Of a stretch of DNA of 35,522 nt, positions 1-8,888 are shown piece by piece. The translations under genes and the position numbers were made by a program. Under the pieces are notes generated by a model. The model made no database searches and was not told where the DNA came from. It saw only the letters and a program-made list of their open reading frames with translations. Location: the IMG/VR virus record IMGVR_UViG_3300034190_003502, positions 1 through 35,522 of that record; one strand, given 5' to 3'. Origin of the DNA: a virus. Every line of letters begins with the position of its first letter. The stretch's first letter is position 1.

Positions 1-893
1 TCGGGAAGTTCAATGCGAGTCGAGACTTTCTTGAACACGCCATGCTTCACTGCAATCTCTGTCAAACCATAATAAGGTGAAAGACCAGACTCATAGTTCA
101 ACAAAGTTTCTGCCATAGAGTTTTCTTTGGTAACCCGTGACTTCTGCAACTTGCACTTGATGATGTTACCGACCACATCCGTTCCGTCCTTGACTTTCTT
201 CTTAGACAGGAACACGATTGTGCCTGCGTTGTATTTCAGACCAGAGCCACCGGACATTTCTTTCATCGGCACATAAGACCCGACAACATCGTAGGTGTGG
301 TTTGTAATCAGCAGCGGAATGCCAGCCGATCCACACTTGACGGTAAGCGTTCGGAAAGTTGCCTTCAACGCTTGTGCTTTGGTCATGTCACGAACATTCT
401 TACCACTCGCAGTGTCTTCCATTTCTTTGATGGTGGACAGGTTGCCGAGTGAATCAAGAATCACAAGAATAGGCTTCTTGTCTTTTTCTGCACGATAGGT
501 ATCGGCAACTTGAATCATCTGATGCCTAAACTCCTCGATAGTTGAAACGGGGAAGACTGCAACACGGGCAGCATCGATACCACGCTCTTCAAACATTTGT
601 GAGGTGATCGCTTGCTCTGAATCAAAGTAAAGCACGACACCCTCTGGGTTGTCATCAAGAAAAGTTTTCAGAATGTTGAAACAGAAGAAAGTTTTACCAG
701 TCGCCTGTTCACCAGCCAGTGCCGTAATCTTGTTGTTCGGAATCCCGCCATACAAAGATCCAGACAGCAGTGCGTTCAGTGTGTATGAACCCGTACTGAT
801 GAATCCTTTGATATCAGAAACCAAACCACTGTCAACAGAAGTAGCGTCTTCATTACCAGATACCTCAACCAAATTGTTCAAAAAGTTATTCAT
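1..893 (-). CDS. uvsX: UvsX RecA-like recombinase, 3' end cut by window edge
   Basis: This is a RecA/UvsX-family strand-exchange recombinase for recombination-dependent replication and repair. The ATG at 893-891 begins 297 visible residues, and the reading frame runs off the left edge, so the C-terminus is missing. Visible motifs are a Walker A (GEQATGKT, residues 61-68), the DSE with the probable catalytic glutamate (91-93), a Walker B strand ([10 protein letters not shown], 141-150) and a DNA-binding-loop-like stretch ([11 protein letters not shown], 211-221). The start overlaps the stop of the upstream small gene as TAATG, which suggests translational coupling. Gene order gp43 then uvsX, with a few small genes between, matches T4-like phages. 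Assignment is from motifs and context and is firm. Confidence 0.95.
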   Translation of the reverse strand, partial: MNNFLNNLVEVSGNEDATSVDSGLVSDIKGFISTGSYTLNALLSGSLYGGIPNNKITALAGEQATGKTFFCFNILKTFLDDNPEGVVLYFDSEQAITSQMFEERGIDAARVAVFPVSTIEEFRHQMIQVADTYRAEKDKKPILVILDSLGNLSTIKEMEDTASGKNVRDMTKAQALKATFRTLTVKCGSAGIPLLITNHTYDVVGSYVPMKEMSGGSGLKYNAGTIVFLSKKKVKDGTDVVGNIIKCKLQKSRVTKENSMAETLLNYESGLSPYYGLTEIAVKHGVFKKVSTRIELP

Positions 894-1072
894 TAATCAT
901 TGCTCCATTTCTCAATCAACTCGTCAATATCTTTCAGTTTTGTGATCACTTCACTATGATCATCCGTCGAGGCGGATTTTGTTTTCAAAACTAGTTTTTC
1001 AATACGCTCTGTATCATAGCGAAGACACTTCAATGCTTCAAGAATAAGTTCGGAAGTTTTCCGTTGTTCCAT
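893..1072 (-). CDS. Small helical protein of unknown function upstream of uvsX
   Basis: This 59-residue protein has a charged, heptad-like helical composition (for example [11 protein letters not shown] near the C-terminus), consistent with a short coiled coil. I do not recognise a family. I chose the ATG at 1072 because AAGGAAAA lies about 10 nt upstream; an in-frame ATG at 1117 would add 15 residues deep inside the upstream gene. The first 43 nt overlap the end of the HNH gene in another frame, and its stop overlaps the uvsX start as TAATG. This position suggests a protein co-translated with UvsX, perhaps an accessory factor, but that is only inference. Confidence 0.6.
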   Translation of the reverse strand: MEQRKTSELILEALKCLRYDTERIEKLVLKTKSASTDDHSEVITKLKDIDELIEKWSND

Positions 1073-1641
1073 GACTTGTTTTCCTTTTCTTTTTTTGCTG
1101 CCTTGACATAATGACAATTTTCTCTCGGTGTCACATATGCCAAGTTGCTTATATGATTGTTTGTTGGGTTATCGTCCAAGTGATCAATAATAACCATTTC
1201 ATTAATAATTTGTTTTGCTTCCTCTGGTGTATTATCCCACACTTCTTTTTCCAAAACTGGATACTGATCATGGGGTTTGAACGAATTCATCACCAACTTA
1301 TGAACCGTTGACGTAATTTTAATTCTATTGCAAGTCCCTCTGCTGTAATCATAATCTTCAAACAAATCTTTATCAATAGCAAAGTCAACTTTCAAACATT
1401 GGATGTCAACAAATCCTCCTGATTTAATATAATCGTATGGGAAAGGAAAATTATTTTGTATACCTTTAAGACCCATTGGCAATGCCGGAAAAGGTCTTCT
1501 ATTAAGAAGTTTTCCACTCGGTCCCTTGACTCGTCCCCACGAAGAAACAAAGTAATTTGGAATCACTTTGTATCTGAAAATCACAGGAGTCCATTGCTCA
1601 ACGTCCGTGTAATCAGGATTTTTTATATGTGACATTTCCAT
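1030..1641 (-). CDS. HNH homing-type endonuclease with NUMOD4 motif
   Basis: This 203-residue protein has the architecture of free-standing phage HNH endonucleases. Residues about 17-48 fit a NUMOD4 DNA-binding motif (W-T-P-V ... Y-F-V-S-S-W-G-R-V-K, then GKLLNRR). The nuclease core lies around 113-178: VHKLVMNSF, then IIDHLDDNPTNNHISNLAYV, then TPRENCHY. This supplies the expected His (154), Asn (161/162/166) and His (163) pattern. GAGG sits about 9 nt before the ATG at 1641. It overlaps the preceding DUF4385 gene by 29 nt and the following small gene by 43 nt. It sits between polymerase and recombinase genes, a typical landing place for homing endonucleases in T4-like phages. The cleavage target is unknown. 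Confidence 0.88.
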   Translation of the reverse strand: MEMSHIKNPDYTDVEQWTPVIFRYKVIPNYFVSSWGRVKGPSGKLLNRRPFPALPMGLKGIQNNFPFPYDYIKSGGFVDIQCLKVDFAIDKDLFEDYDYSRGTCNRIKITSTVHKLVMNSFKPHDQYPVLEKEVWDNTPEEAKQIINEMVIIDHLDDNPTNNHISNLAYVTPRENCHYVKAAKKEKENKSWNNGKLPNLFLKH

Positions 1642-2134
1642 GACGATTTTCCTCTAGTTCTCTCCACTCACGAACCATATTTCTATATGTTTTGTTAGTT
1701 CGTGCTGCGTCATACACACGCTTAAAAATGCGTGCCGACTCTGCTTTGTCACAAGTGAAGTGATCCTCTGCTTGTGGTTTGATTCTTCCTCTGTTGTCAT
1801 ATTTTTTACCATCGCGGTGATTGGCATAGCGTCTTGCTCGCGTCCATCCCATCATCAAGAATTTGCGAGCCATGTCCGCACCAACAAAGTCCCCCACGCG
1901 AAGATATTCATCAAACATAGAATATATTTTAGTCGCGGAGTTGAAAGCCACTTCTGGAGTCCTGAATCTCCAGTGTTTACAGATTTCAGATTTGTATGGT
2001 TCAACTAACAATACTCCTTGCTCTCCCCGACCGATGATATACAACTCGGGGTTCTTGCGATAATCAATGTTATCAAAATCTAACGTGTAATCAAATTCAA
2101 TCAAAACAGTGTCGCCCTTCGTTCGTGATCCCAT
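1613..2134 (-). CDS. DUF4385 family protein
   Basis: This 173-residue protein matches what I know of DUF4385, a family common in T4-like cyanophages. Diagnostic stretches are NPELYIIGRGEQGVLLVEPY, KHWRFRTPEVA and DMARKFLMMGWTRARRYANH. Its function is unknown; the conserved Arg/His/Trp residues suggest nucleic-acid or nucleotide binding, but nothing visible proves it. The ATG at 2134 overlaps gp43 by 34 nt. A TTG at 2104, overlapping the gp43 stop, would begin the protein just before the conserved FDYTLDFDN stretch and has GAAGGGC about 10 nt upstream, so the real start may be there. It is probably co-translated with gp43. Confidence 0.85.
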   Translation of the reverse strand: MGSRTKGDTVLIEFDYTLDFDNIDYRKNPELYIIGRGEQGVLLVEPYKSEICKHWRFRTPEVAFNSATKIYSMFDEYLRVGDFVGADMARKFLMMGWTRARRYANHRDGKKYDNRGRIKPQAEDHFTCDKAESARIFKRVYDAARTNKTYRNMVREWRELEENRHGNVTYKKS

Positions 2135-4599
2135 CCTACCTTTTCCAGAATATTTTTCAACGGCTCAAGAAAAGAAACTGCAAACTGTTTGTTGTAGTCG
2201 GCAAAATCACTAAGTTCAAACTCTGATGGAGCAGTACCGGGAAAAGATATCACCGTGTTATGAAAAGGATTTGGTGCTTTTAGATACAAAAACTTTACTT
2301 TGTCTCCCTCATTCACTTTGTAATACTTGTTTTCAAGTTTCATGTTTTGAAGAAAGTGATTGTAGATCAAAGCACCCTTCACAGCAATCGGCGTGCCTTT
2401 TCTGTAAATATTTGTTGTGTCTTGATATGTGTGCAAGTTATTACACCCACGGGGAAATGCAATCTCCTCTGGCGAATATGTGGAAAACTCTTTCTTAAAG
2501 TTTGCAATAAAATCAATCACCTGATCTTCTGTTCCCGTCAGCACCAACTTGATTGCATCTTTCAACTTTTGTCGAACGACTTGTGGTGTCGATGATCGCG
2601 TGGTTTCGATGCCCATAATCTTCATCTTGGGTTCATCGTATTGCACACCCTCAGAGTTATGCACGTTGAGCATATATCGTTTCTTGGCAGTCCAAACTCC
2701 AACATCGGCAATGACTTCTCGCTCCATCACCATCTTGTTGGAATATGCGTTCATTTTTGCTGCGAGGGTTTCGTAGCATTTGTTGATGAACGGCTCAATG
2801 ACCTCCGTGCAGGACTTGTCAAGAAATCGTACGATCTCCTCTTTGGTTTTGTTTTGAGCAGTAGCCCCAACAAGGTTCCCAAGGCGAAGATAAACAGAGT
2901 CGGTATCACTTGCGACAACATAATCATAGTCTCCTGTGTTTAGTGTTTTATTCAAAAAAGCATTTAGTTTGTTTGCGATATATTGAATCGATAGTTGACC
3001 CGAGGTCGTGATCGCCTCCGCCAGATTGATATCAAAGTACCGGAAGTATTGATTGCCCATCGCACCATAGGCTGAGTTCAGTTGAATCTTTCTCACCAGT
3101 TGAAAGTTATGATATTTTGAAATCTCAAAGTCCAGACTTTCATCGTCTGGATTCTGTTGCTTTTTCTTCTGGGCTTCGATCATCAACTTCTTGTAGTGTT
3201 TGCGTTCTGCGTAAAACTTCTCCATCAGTTCCGGCATGAAGCCAAGCCGATCTTTACGGAAGCAAACGCCATTGGCTGCGACCGAGAAGTTTTGCTCTTT
3301 TAGTTTTGTAAGATTCTTTTCACAAAGATCAGTTTCCCCAAGCACACCATCAACATCAATACACGGATTTCTTGGGAACCCATCTGGTTTCATTTTTGTA
3401 TCAGGAGAGATATTGTATTGCATGATAAGATGCGGATACAGACTATTAAGGTCGAAGGACACAACCCAGTCATGCCGACCAGTAATCGGCTCCTTCACAT
3501 ATGCACCAATGATTTGATTCTCTTTCTTGCCGCCATTTTTCTTACGAGGAATCACGATATCTTTCGCACGCAAATGGTGATAGATGATCTGATCCCAAGT
3601 TCGAACCTGAGAAAACACATCGGCAAGATTGACCTTTGCCGTGTACGCCAAGGCAAGTGCCAGTTCAAGAAGACCAAGTTTCTTTTCAAGTTTTTCGATC
3701 AGACGAACATCTTGAACATTGTATTCAACGAATCTCTGAAAGTCGTTAGTGTAAAAGTCTTTGAAGTGATCAAAGCCACTCTCCAACTTTCTTTCCCCAA
3801 GTTCAACAAAAGCGATGTGATCCAACTTGTAAGACTCTTGGTTCACATAAGTAAATTTTTGATACAAGTCAAAGTAGTCAAGGATGGTGATGCCAACCAT
3901 CTCATACGCGATGCGATCACCCGCTTGTGTTTGGATATCTCTCTTACGAACCCAACGCCACGGAGAAAGTTCCTGCGCACGCCGCTCAATAATTCTGTCC
4001 ATGCGACAGAAGAGATATGGGATATCAAAAAACTTTACGTTCCAGCCCGTGACAATATCAGGATCAACCTCTTTCCAGACCTCAAGAAAATCAAGCAAAA
4101 GAGATCTTTCATCATCAAACTTTCGGGCATCAATACTTTCGTCGAGTTCAAACTCACCCAAGCCAAACACATAAGTTTTTCCGTCAACGACCAACGTGAT
4201 CACATTCACTGTTTCGTTTGGATTTGTGACTTGAGGGAAACCATACTCACTGGTGGTTTCGATATCAAGATATGCGACTTTGACAGTTTTCTTATCGTAG
4301 TTTACCTCATCTGGAAACTTGTCACCGATAAACTGGTAAATGTAATCTGTGTTGCCGTAGATCTGGAATCCCGTGACACTTTCATGACGATCAATAAAGT
4401 CTCTACAATCGGACATCAATCCCGGCTTGATTGGCTCGACCGAATGACCGTGAAGAGTGTGATATTTTGATGATTTGTTGGATGAGACAAAAAGAGTGGG
4501 GTGATAATCGATACCACCCTCAACTCTTTTGCCATTCTCATATCCTCGATAGAGGATCTTCTCTCCACGAATATTTACATTTGTGTAGAACCGACTCAT
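2101..4599 (-). CDS. 43: T4-type family B DNA polymerase gp43
   Basis: This 832-residue replicative DNA polymerase has proofreading 3'-5' exonuclease and polymerase domains. Exonuclease motifs are YLDIETT (D112/E114, the same numbering as T4), TGWNVKFFDIPYL (D192) and YNVQD (D297). Polymerase motifs are DLNSLYPHL (D383), KIQLNSAYGAMGN (504-516) and ASDTDSVY (D565/D567). All catalytic acids are present and no intein is seen. It is shorter than T4 gp43 (898 residues), like marine relatives. The C-terminus RRATLF resembles the short hydrophobic tail by which T4-type polymerases bind the sliding clamp. A strong GGAGG lies 12 nt before the ATG. Unlike in T4, about 20 kb of other genes separate it from regA. 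Confidence 0.98.
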   Translation of the reverse strand: MSRFYTNVNIRGEKILYRGYENGKRVEGGIDYHPTLFVSSNKSSKYHTLHGHSVEPIKPGLMSDCRDFIDRHESVTGFQIYGNTDYIYQFIGDKFPDEVNYDKKTVKVAYLDIETTSEYGFPQVTNPNETVNVITLVVDGKTYVFGLGEFELDESIDARKFDDERSLLLDFLEVWKEVDPDIVTGWNVKFFDIPYLFCRMDRIIERRAQELSPWRWVRKRDIQTQAGDRIAYEMVGITILDYFDLYQKFTYVNQESYKLDHIAFVELGERKLESGFDHFKDFYTNDFQRFVEYNVQDVRLIEKLEKKLGLLELALALAYTAKVNLADVFSQVRTWDQIIYHHLRAKDIVIPRKKNGGKKENQIIGAYVKEPITGRHDWVVSFDLNSLYPHLIMQYNISPDTKMKPDGFPRNPCIDVDGVLGETDLCEKNLTKLKEQNFSVAANGVCFRKDRLGFMPELMEKFYAERKHYKKLMIEAQKKKQQNPDDESLDFEISKYHNFQLVRKIQLNSAYGAMGNQYFRYFDINLAEAITTSGQLSIQYIANKLNAFLNKTLNTGDYDYVVASDTDSVYLRLGNLVGATAQNKTKEEIVRFLDKSCTEVIEPFINKCYETLAAKMNAYSNKMVMEREVIADVGVWTAKKRYMLNVHNSEGVQYDEPKMKIMGIETTRSSTPQVVRQKLKDAIKLVLTGTEDQVIDFIANFKKEFSTYSPEEIAFPRGCNNLHTYQDTTNIYRKGTPIAVKGALIYNHFLQNMKLENKYYKVNEGDKVKFLYLKAPNPFHNTVISFPGTAPSEFELSDFADYNKQFAVSFLEPLKNILEKVGWDHERRATLF

Positions 4600-4629
4600 A
4601 CGAGTATTCTACCTCCACATGGGTCAAAG

Positions 4630-4950
4630 TCAATCAGATTCTTTGTCCCCGACATAAGATGAAAGAAGCACCATGTAATTAATAATATCAACACAGGAGT
4701 CATGAAAAGATTCATTTTCAACATGCATGGTTCCAGATTCAATAAAAGAACTCATTCTTGATAATTTATCAACAATCCGAACAAGGAATCCTTGCTCCGT
4801 AGTGCAGACACCCATTGCCTCACAACGAGTAAAGTTTGCGAAAGGCTCAGTGCCACCATTGCCTGCATAATCTTTATTTTTTAATTCCATGAGATTACGG
4901 GCTTCTTGACAAATAGTTTCATGATTTTTTAGCAATTCATCGCGGGTCAT
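4630..4950 (-). CDS. Small all-alpha protein resembling DUF1599/MazG-like nucleotide hydrolases
   Basis: This 106-residue protein carries KNKDYAG (24-30), an internal helix RIVDKLSRM (58-66) and DSCVDIINYMVLLSSY (84-99). The spacing of the KxKDY motif and the C-terminal D-x-x-x-D helix resembles the nucleotide-modification-associated/DUF1599 group of the all-alpha NTP pyrophosphohydrolase superfamily. If correct, it would hydrolyse or handle a (d)NTP during replication. Its start overlaps the end of gmd by 4 nt (ATGA), and a 30-nt gap separates its stop from gp43. It therefore marks the junction between the glycan block and the polymerase gene. Family assignment is from memory of motifs only. 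Confidence 0.65.
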   Translation of the reverse strand: MTRDELLKNHETICQEARNLMELKNKDYAGNGGTEPFANFTRCEAMGVCTTEQGFLVRIVDKLSRMSSFIESGTMHVENESFHDSCVDIINYMVLLSSYVGDKESD

Positions 4951-5993
4951 TTAAGATTCCTTTTTTGTTGTTTCAAGTCACTGTCATACATTTTGTGTGC
5001 CAACTTAGTCACATCAACTTTCGGATACCATCCAAGTTTGATTTCTGCCTTTGAAGAGTCGCCCAAAAGGTAGGGGACTTCATGGGGTCGCATAAAACGA
5101 GGATCAATTTCTAGATACAAATTGTAATCACCCAAGCCAGCGTAGTAAAAAGTTGCTTCCAAAAAGTCTCTGACTGTTGTTGTTTTACCAGTGGCAATCA
5201 CATAATCGTCCGGCTCATCTTGTTGAAGCATCAACCACATTGCCTCAACATAATCACCTGCATATCCCCAATCGCGGTATGCATCAAGATTACCCAATGC
5301 AATCTTTTCTTGAAGACCAAGTTTGATTCTTGCCGCTGCTGTCGTGATTTTTCTTGTCACAAAGGTTTCGCCGCGTCTTTCTGATTCGTGATTGAACAGG
5401 ATTCCACAAGAGCCGTGAACACCATAAGAGTGGCGATAGTTTCTAACCAAGTTGTGTGCGAACAACTTTGCACAAGCGTAAGGTGAAGCGGGTGTCATTC
5501 TTGACGTTTCCGTGTAGCCTGTTTTGGGGCAAGGTGCATCACCATACATCTCTGATGATGATGCCTGATAGAAACGACAGTTTGGAACGAGCGAACGAAT
5601 AGCCTCAAGAATGTGCAGTGTGCCAATTGTGATCCCGTGGATCGTATCTTCGGGGACATCAAAAGAAACCTTCACATGAGACTGAGCCGCAAGATTGTAA
5701 AACTCATCTGGCTGATATTTTGAAATAAGTCTCCACGTTGAAGAGGCATCACTAAGGTCGTGATACTCTAGAATGAAGTTTGGATTTGCAGGGAACAGAT
5801 GATCCACGCGATCAGTATTAATCAAACTCGTCCGTCTTTTCAGACCCACAACGGTATAGCCTTTTCTTAGCAATAACTCTGCAAGGTAAGATCCATCTTG
5901 TCCACAAACACCACTAATGATTGCAGTTTTTTGAAGACCTCTTTCTTTTTTCCACAGTTTCCCGCCAACTTTTCCGTGATTAATTTCAACCAT
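4947..5993 (-). CDS. gmd: GDP-mannose 4,6-dehydratase
   Basis: This 348-residue extended SDR converts GDP-D-mannose to GDP-4-keto-6-deoxy-D-mannose. It shows the NAD(P)-binding motif GVCGQDGSYLAE (28-39), the SSSEMYG signature (145-151), the catalytic YACAK (Y172, K176), and NHESERRGETFVTRKI (201-216), which is specific to GMD-type enzymes. A 20-residue basic extension precedes the usual start of the fold; its ATG overlaps the upstream stop as TAATG. It is the last gene of a four-gene run (GT11, Fcl/ColC-like, ColD-like, Gmd). Its product would feed the two neighbouring enzymes, giving GDP-colitose or GDP-fucose depending on the path taken. Confidence 0.95.
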   Translation of the reverse strand: MVEINHGKVGGKLWKKERGLQKTAIISGVCGQDGSYLAELLLRKGYTVVGLKRRTSLINTDRVDHLFPANPNFILEYHDLSDASSTWRLISKYQPDEFYNLAAQSHVKVSFDVPEDTIHGITIGTLHILEAIRSLVPNCRFYQASSSEMYGDAPCPKTGYTETSRMTPASPYACAKLFAHNLVRNYRHSYGVHGSCGILFNHESERRGETFVTRKITTAAARIKLGLQEKIALGNLDAYRDWGYAGDYVEAMWLMLQQDEPDDYVIATGKTTTVRDFLEATFYYAGLGDYNLYLEIDPRFMRPHEVPYLLGDSSKAEIKLGWYPKVDVTKLAHKMYDSDLKQQKRNLK

Positions 5994-7174
5994 TACTGTT
6001 CACCCCTTTCCCATGCATTTAGTCTTTCAACCAACCAAGTCACATCTCCGACATCAACTGCATGATTGTTTCCAATGTAGAAACCGTTTTGATGAATCAC
6101 CTTTGCATTCTTGTCGTGTCGATATTGATTCACTCGATCCATAAACGGATGTTCATAAAGATTACCCGCGATGATCGGTCGTGTTTCAACACCTTGTGAC
6201 TCAAGATACTTTCTCAGTGCGAGTGTGTCCTCTCGCGTTGACTTGGTGATCACAGGAAAACAGAAACTACTGTTGCCCTCAAGTTTGAAGTCTGTGTAAA
6301 ACTTATCTTTGCTCAGACCGTTCGCAAACACATCGAAGTTTTTTCTACGAGTGTCATTGTGTTTGTCGAGTTGCTTCAATTGCATTTGTCCAAGAACTGC
6401 GTTGAAGTCAGTTGACCTCATGTTGTAACCCGGAACCATGAAGGTAAAGTTTTCATCAACCTTTTGATCTTTATACTTTACCTGCATATATGGGGGCAAC
6501 TCTCTTAGCAATCCGTGTGAGCGAATCAAAAGAAGTTTTTCATAAACTTCCTCATCATCCGTGCAAACCATACCACCCTCAATCGTGGTCATGTGATGAC
6601 CATAGTAAAAGGAAAAGGATGAAGCCCGCCCGAAGTTGCCAATCTTTTTACCACTGAAAGTTGCACCATGAGATTCACAACAGTCTTCAAGAATCGTGAT
6701 ATTGTTTTCATCACAAAGGTGAATGAGTTCATCGCTCATGGAGTTGAAGCCAAGGAGGTGTGCAAGGAAAAGAAACTTGGGTCTTGCTCCAAAGGATCTT
6801 TTGTGTTGATATAAAATTTCCTTGAAACTATCGAGGCAAAGGTTCATGCTTGGGATGGTGACATCACATAGTTGAAGTGCCTGACCTGCCATCATGATTG
6901 GAGAAACGGTGGTTGCCCATGTCGTAGACGGTGCAAGCCAGAGGTGATTCGTATCACTATGCAATTCTTTCATAGCCTGCACGATCAAAAAGTTTGCCGA
7001 TGAGCCAGAGTTACAAAACACAGAATACTTACAGCCTTGCCACTCACTCCATTGCTCTTCGAATCTACGAACTTCATCACCCTGAGAAAAACGATCTGCC
7101 ATCAAAACAAAATCTGAAAGACGTTGCCTCTGGGCAGGTGTAATCGCATTGTTCATTAGTTTCCAAGACTTCAT
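5993..7174 (-). CDS. colD: PLP-dependent sugar 3-dehydratase of ColD type (DegT/StrS fold)
   Basis: This 393-residue protein has the DegT/DnrJ/EryC1/StrS fold: CNSGSSAN (54-61), the PLP-stacking region LEDCCESHGA (162-171) and SSFSFYYGHHMTTIEGGMV (185-203). In aminotransferases such as ArnB the last motif contains the PLP-binding lysine; here that position is His193. The Lys-to-His change is the hallmark of 3-dehydratases such as ColD, which convert GDP-4-keto-6-deoxymannose to the 3,6-dideoxy-4-keto sugar. Neighbours gmd and a fcl/colC homologue, linked by 1-4 nt overlaps, supply a matching pathway. A RfbH-like activity on CDP sugars is less likely given the gmd neighbour. Substrate is inferred, not shown. 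Confidence 0.85.
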   Translation of the reverse strand: MKSWKLMNNAITPAQRQRLSDFVLMADRFSQGDEVRRFEEQWSEWQGCKYSVFCNSGSSANFLIVQAMKELHSDTNHLWLAPSTTWATTVSPIMMAGQALQLCDVTIPSMNLCLDSFKEILYQHKRSFGARPKFLFLAHLLGFNSMSDELIHLCDENNITILEDCCESHGATFSGKKIGNFGRASSFSFYYGHHMTTIEGGMVCTDDEEVYEKLLLIRSHGLLRELPPYMQVKYKDQKVDENFTFMVPGYNMRSTDFNAVLGQMQLKQLDKHNDTRRKNFDVFANGLSKDKFYTDFKLEGNSSFCFPVITKSTREDTLALRKYLESQGVETRPIIAGNLYEHPFMDRVNQYRHDKNAKVIHQNGFYIGNNHAVDVGDVTWLVERLNAWERGEQ

Positions 7175-8100
7175 TTTCTGACATCTCCGTAATTTTTTCT
7201 AAACCATTCAACCGTTTCCTTGATACCACTTTCAAGCGGTGTAAATTCAAAATCTGGCAAAAGGCTTTTGAACTTTGAGTTATCTGATGGCTTTCTGTGC
7301 TGACCTTTTGGCTTTGATGAATCGTACACGATACTTCCACTTAAGTCAAACGCTTTTGTAATAGACTCAACCGCTTCTGCGATTGAATGTTCTTTGTCAG
7401 GTGAAACAATTAGTGCTTCATCATCGTCGTAGTTTTCCAAAGTCCAATCAATAATTTTACCCAAGTCTTTGTTGTAAATAAACTCACGCAGAGCAAGTCC
7501 ATCACCCCAAACTTCAAGATCACCTTCATATTGTTTTGCAATATAGCATTTGTGAATCAAACCGGGAATGACATGTGAACTTTTAAGATTATAGTTGTCA
7601 CCGATACCGTAGACATTACACGGAACGATGTTTACAATTTTCATTCCATATTGATCTCGATAGGAACGTGCATTGATTTCCGTCATACGTTTTGCATAGC
7701 CGTAACCGTAGTTTGACGGATGTGGTTCGCCCATGTGGATTTGATCTGTTGTCAGTGGGTATGTCGCCTTGTCTGGAAAGATGCAGGTGGACAACAAGCA
7801 AACCATTTTTTCAACACCGCACAAACGGGATGCCTCGATAATGTTTAGAGTCATCTGCATGTTTTCGTAGAAAAACTCACCCAACTTGTCCATGTTCTCT
7901 TGGACACCACCGACTCTCGCTGCACAATGAACAACATTTTTAATCTTATTGTCCCTCATGTATTCAAGAGTTTGATCAAAGTTTAGCAAGTCAACTTCGG
8001 ATGATCTGGGTCTGTGCTTTCCTTTTACACAAGAACCAACCAAACCATTACCGCCGGTAATAAAAATACTTTCCTCTGGAATACTCACAGAACCCTCCAA
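7171..8100 (-). CDS. GDP-L-fucose synthase-like epimerase/reductase (Fcl or ColC)
   Basis: This 309-residue SDR resembles GDP-4-keto-6-deoxymannose 3,5-epimerase/4-reductase. It has GGNGLVG (16-22), LLSTCIFPD (102-110) and SNYGYGYAKRM (129-139). The expected catalytic residues are S104, C106, Y133, K137 and H176, each offset by three from the E. coli Fcl numbering I recall. Fcl makes GDP-L-fucose; its homologue ColC performs 5-epimerisation and 4-reduction to GDP-L-colitose. The ColD-like gene directly downstream favours the colitose branch, but sequence alone does not separate the two. It overlaps colD by 4 nt and the upstream GT11 gene by 16 nt. Confidence 0.9.
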   Translation of the reverse strand: MEGSVSIPEESIFITGGNGLVGSCVKGKHRPRSSEVDLLNFDQTLEYMRDNKIKNVVHCAARVGGVQENMDKLGEFFYENMQMTLNIIEASRLCGVEKMVCLLSTCIFPDKATYPLTTDQIHMGEPHPSNYGYGYAKRMTEINARSYRDQYGMKIVNIVPCNVYGIGDNYNLKSSHVIPGLIHKCYIAKQYEGDLEVWGDGLALREFIYNKDLGKIIDWTLENYDDDEALIVSPDKEHSIAEAVESITKAFDLSGSIVYDSSKPKGQHRKPSDNSKFKSLLPDFEFTPLESGIKETVEWFRKNYGDVRK

Positions 8101-8888
8101 TCATCTCGATAAATGCTTTCATAATTTACGATAGAGTTTGGCATGAACCACTCTTTTGGTGCAAATGTTTTTTTCTCTTTGCCAAGATATGATCCCCACC
8201 ATGAAAAAGAACTGTTTGCCATGATAACCTCATCACACATTGACATGAGATACATCTCAAATACCTCATCATCGTTTGGGAAAATCATATTTTTTTCTGG
8301 GAAGTTCGACGCGAACCACTCAGTGGCAAAGTCAACGTCATTACTCATCACAAAAAATGTTTCGGCGTTGGACTCATTTACTGCGTCTTGGTAGTAATTA
8401 GTTTCCACTAGATTGACAAAAACATCCTTGTAGTTGAGGTAGTCCCCTCGCCGCATGTGAATAGAGCAACAGGGTTTAGATAACTCCTCTCCATATTTTT
8501 CTTTGATTCTTTTTTCAGTTTGTGGATCAACAGAAAATAATTCTTTGATTTCACTAGCACAATCTTTAAAATAATGCTCAGACTGCCAATATCCATCAAA
8601 CATAAACTGCTCTAGACCATCGGGGATGTCCATCAATTGAAAGTCAGTTTCGTTTTGTTTGACATGCCTTCCTTCAAAATCGGCAATCATTCCAGAGGTA
8701 TCAAGATTCCTAAAAACAGTTTCAAGGTAAGGACCGCAAACATTGGTTTGTCTTAGTTCAGGAAAAACTGGCTTCAAATTGTTTCTCTTGGCATAAGCAT
8801 ACGCCATAGAAATTTGAAACATTTGATTCGCCAATCCAAAATGATCTGGATAAACTCCTCTTTTCAATCTCCCCACGATTTTTTTCAT
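8085..8888 (-). CDS. GT11 family alpha-1,2-fucosyltransferase-like enzyme (copy A)
   Basis: This 267-residue glycosyltransferase has the GT11 signatures GLANQMFQ (18-25), DGYWQSEHYF (98-107), HMRRGDY (144-150) and ANSSFSWWG (224-232). GT11 enzymes transfer L-fucose from GDP-fucose in alpha-1,2 linkage. A homologue in the colitose-containing E. coli O55 cluster suggests that colitose can also be a donor. It begins the run GT11, Fcl/ColC, ColD, Gmd, so it is the probable user of the sugar made by its neighbours. Its ATG overlaps the dUTPase stop by 4 nt. No signal peptide or transmembrane segment is visible, so it should act in the cytoplasm. Confidence 0.9.
   Translation of the reverse strand: MKKIVGRLKRGVYPDHFGLANQMFQISMAYAYAKRNNLKPVFPELRQTNVCGPYLETVFRNLDTSGMIADFEGRHVKQNETDFQLMDIPDGLEQFMFDGYWQSEHYFKDCASEIKELFSVDPQTEKRIKEKYGEELSKPCCSIHMRRGDYLNYKDVFVNLVETNYYQDAVNESNAETFFVMSNDVDFATEWFASNFPEKNMIFPNDDEVFEMYLMSMCDEVIMANSSFSWWGSYLGKEKKTFAPKEWFMPNSIVNYESIYRDDWRVL

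Noticed and set aside
3418-4470. Long plus-strand open frame (350 codons) opposite gp43
   Set aside because: It is fully antisense to the exonuclease half of gp43, whose motifs are unmistakable; no family motif or ribosome-binding site supports it.
4589-4604. ACTC-GTAT-GAGT hairpin over the gp43 start codon as an operator like that of T4 gene 43
   Set aside because: The stem is only 4 bp and the ribosome-binding site is outside it, so chance is a good explanation.
5993-7174. GDP-perosamine synthase or another sugar aminotransferase
   Set aside because: The PLP-binding lysine of aminotransferases is replaced by His193, which is a dehydratase hallmark.
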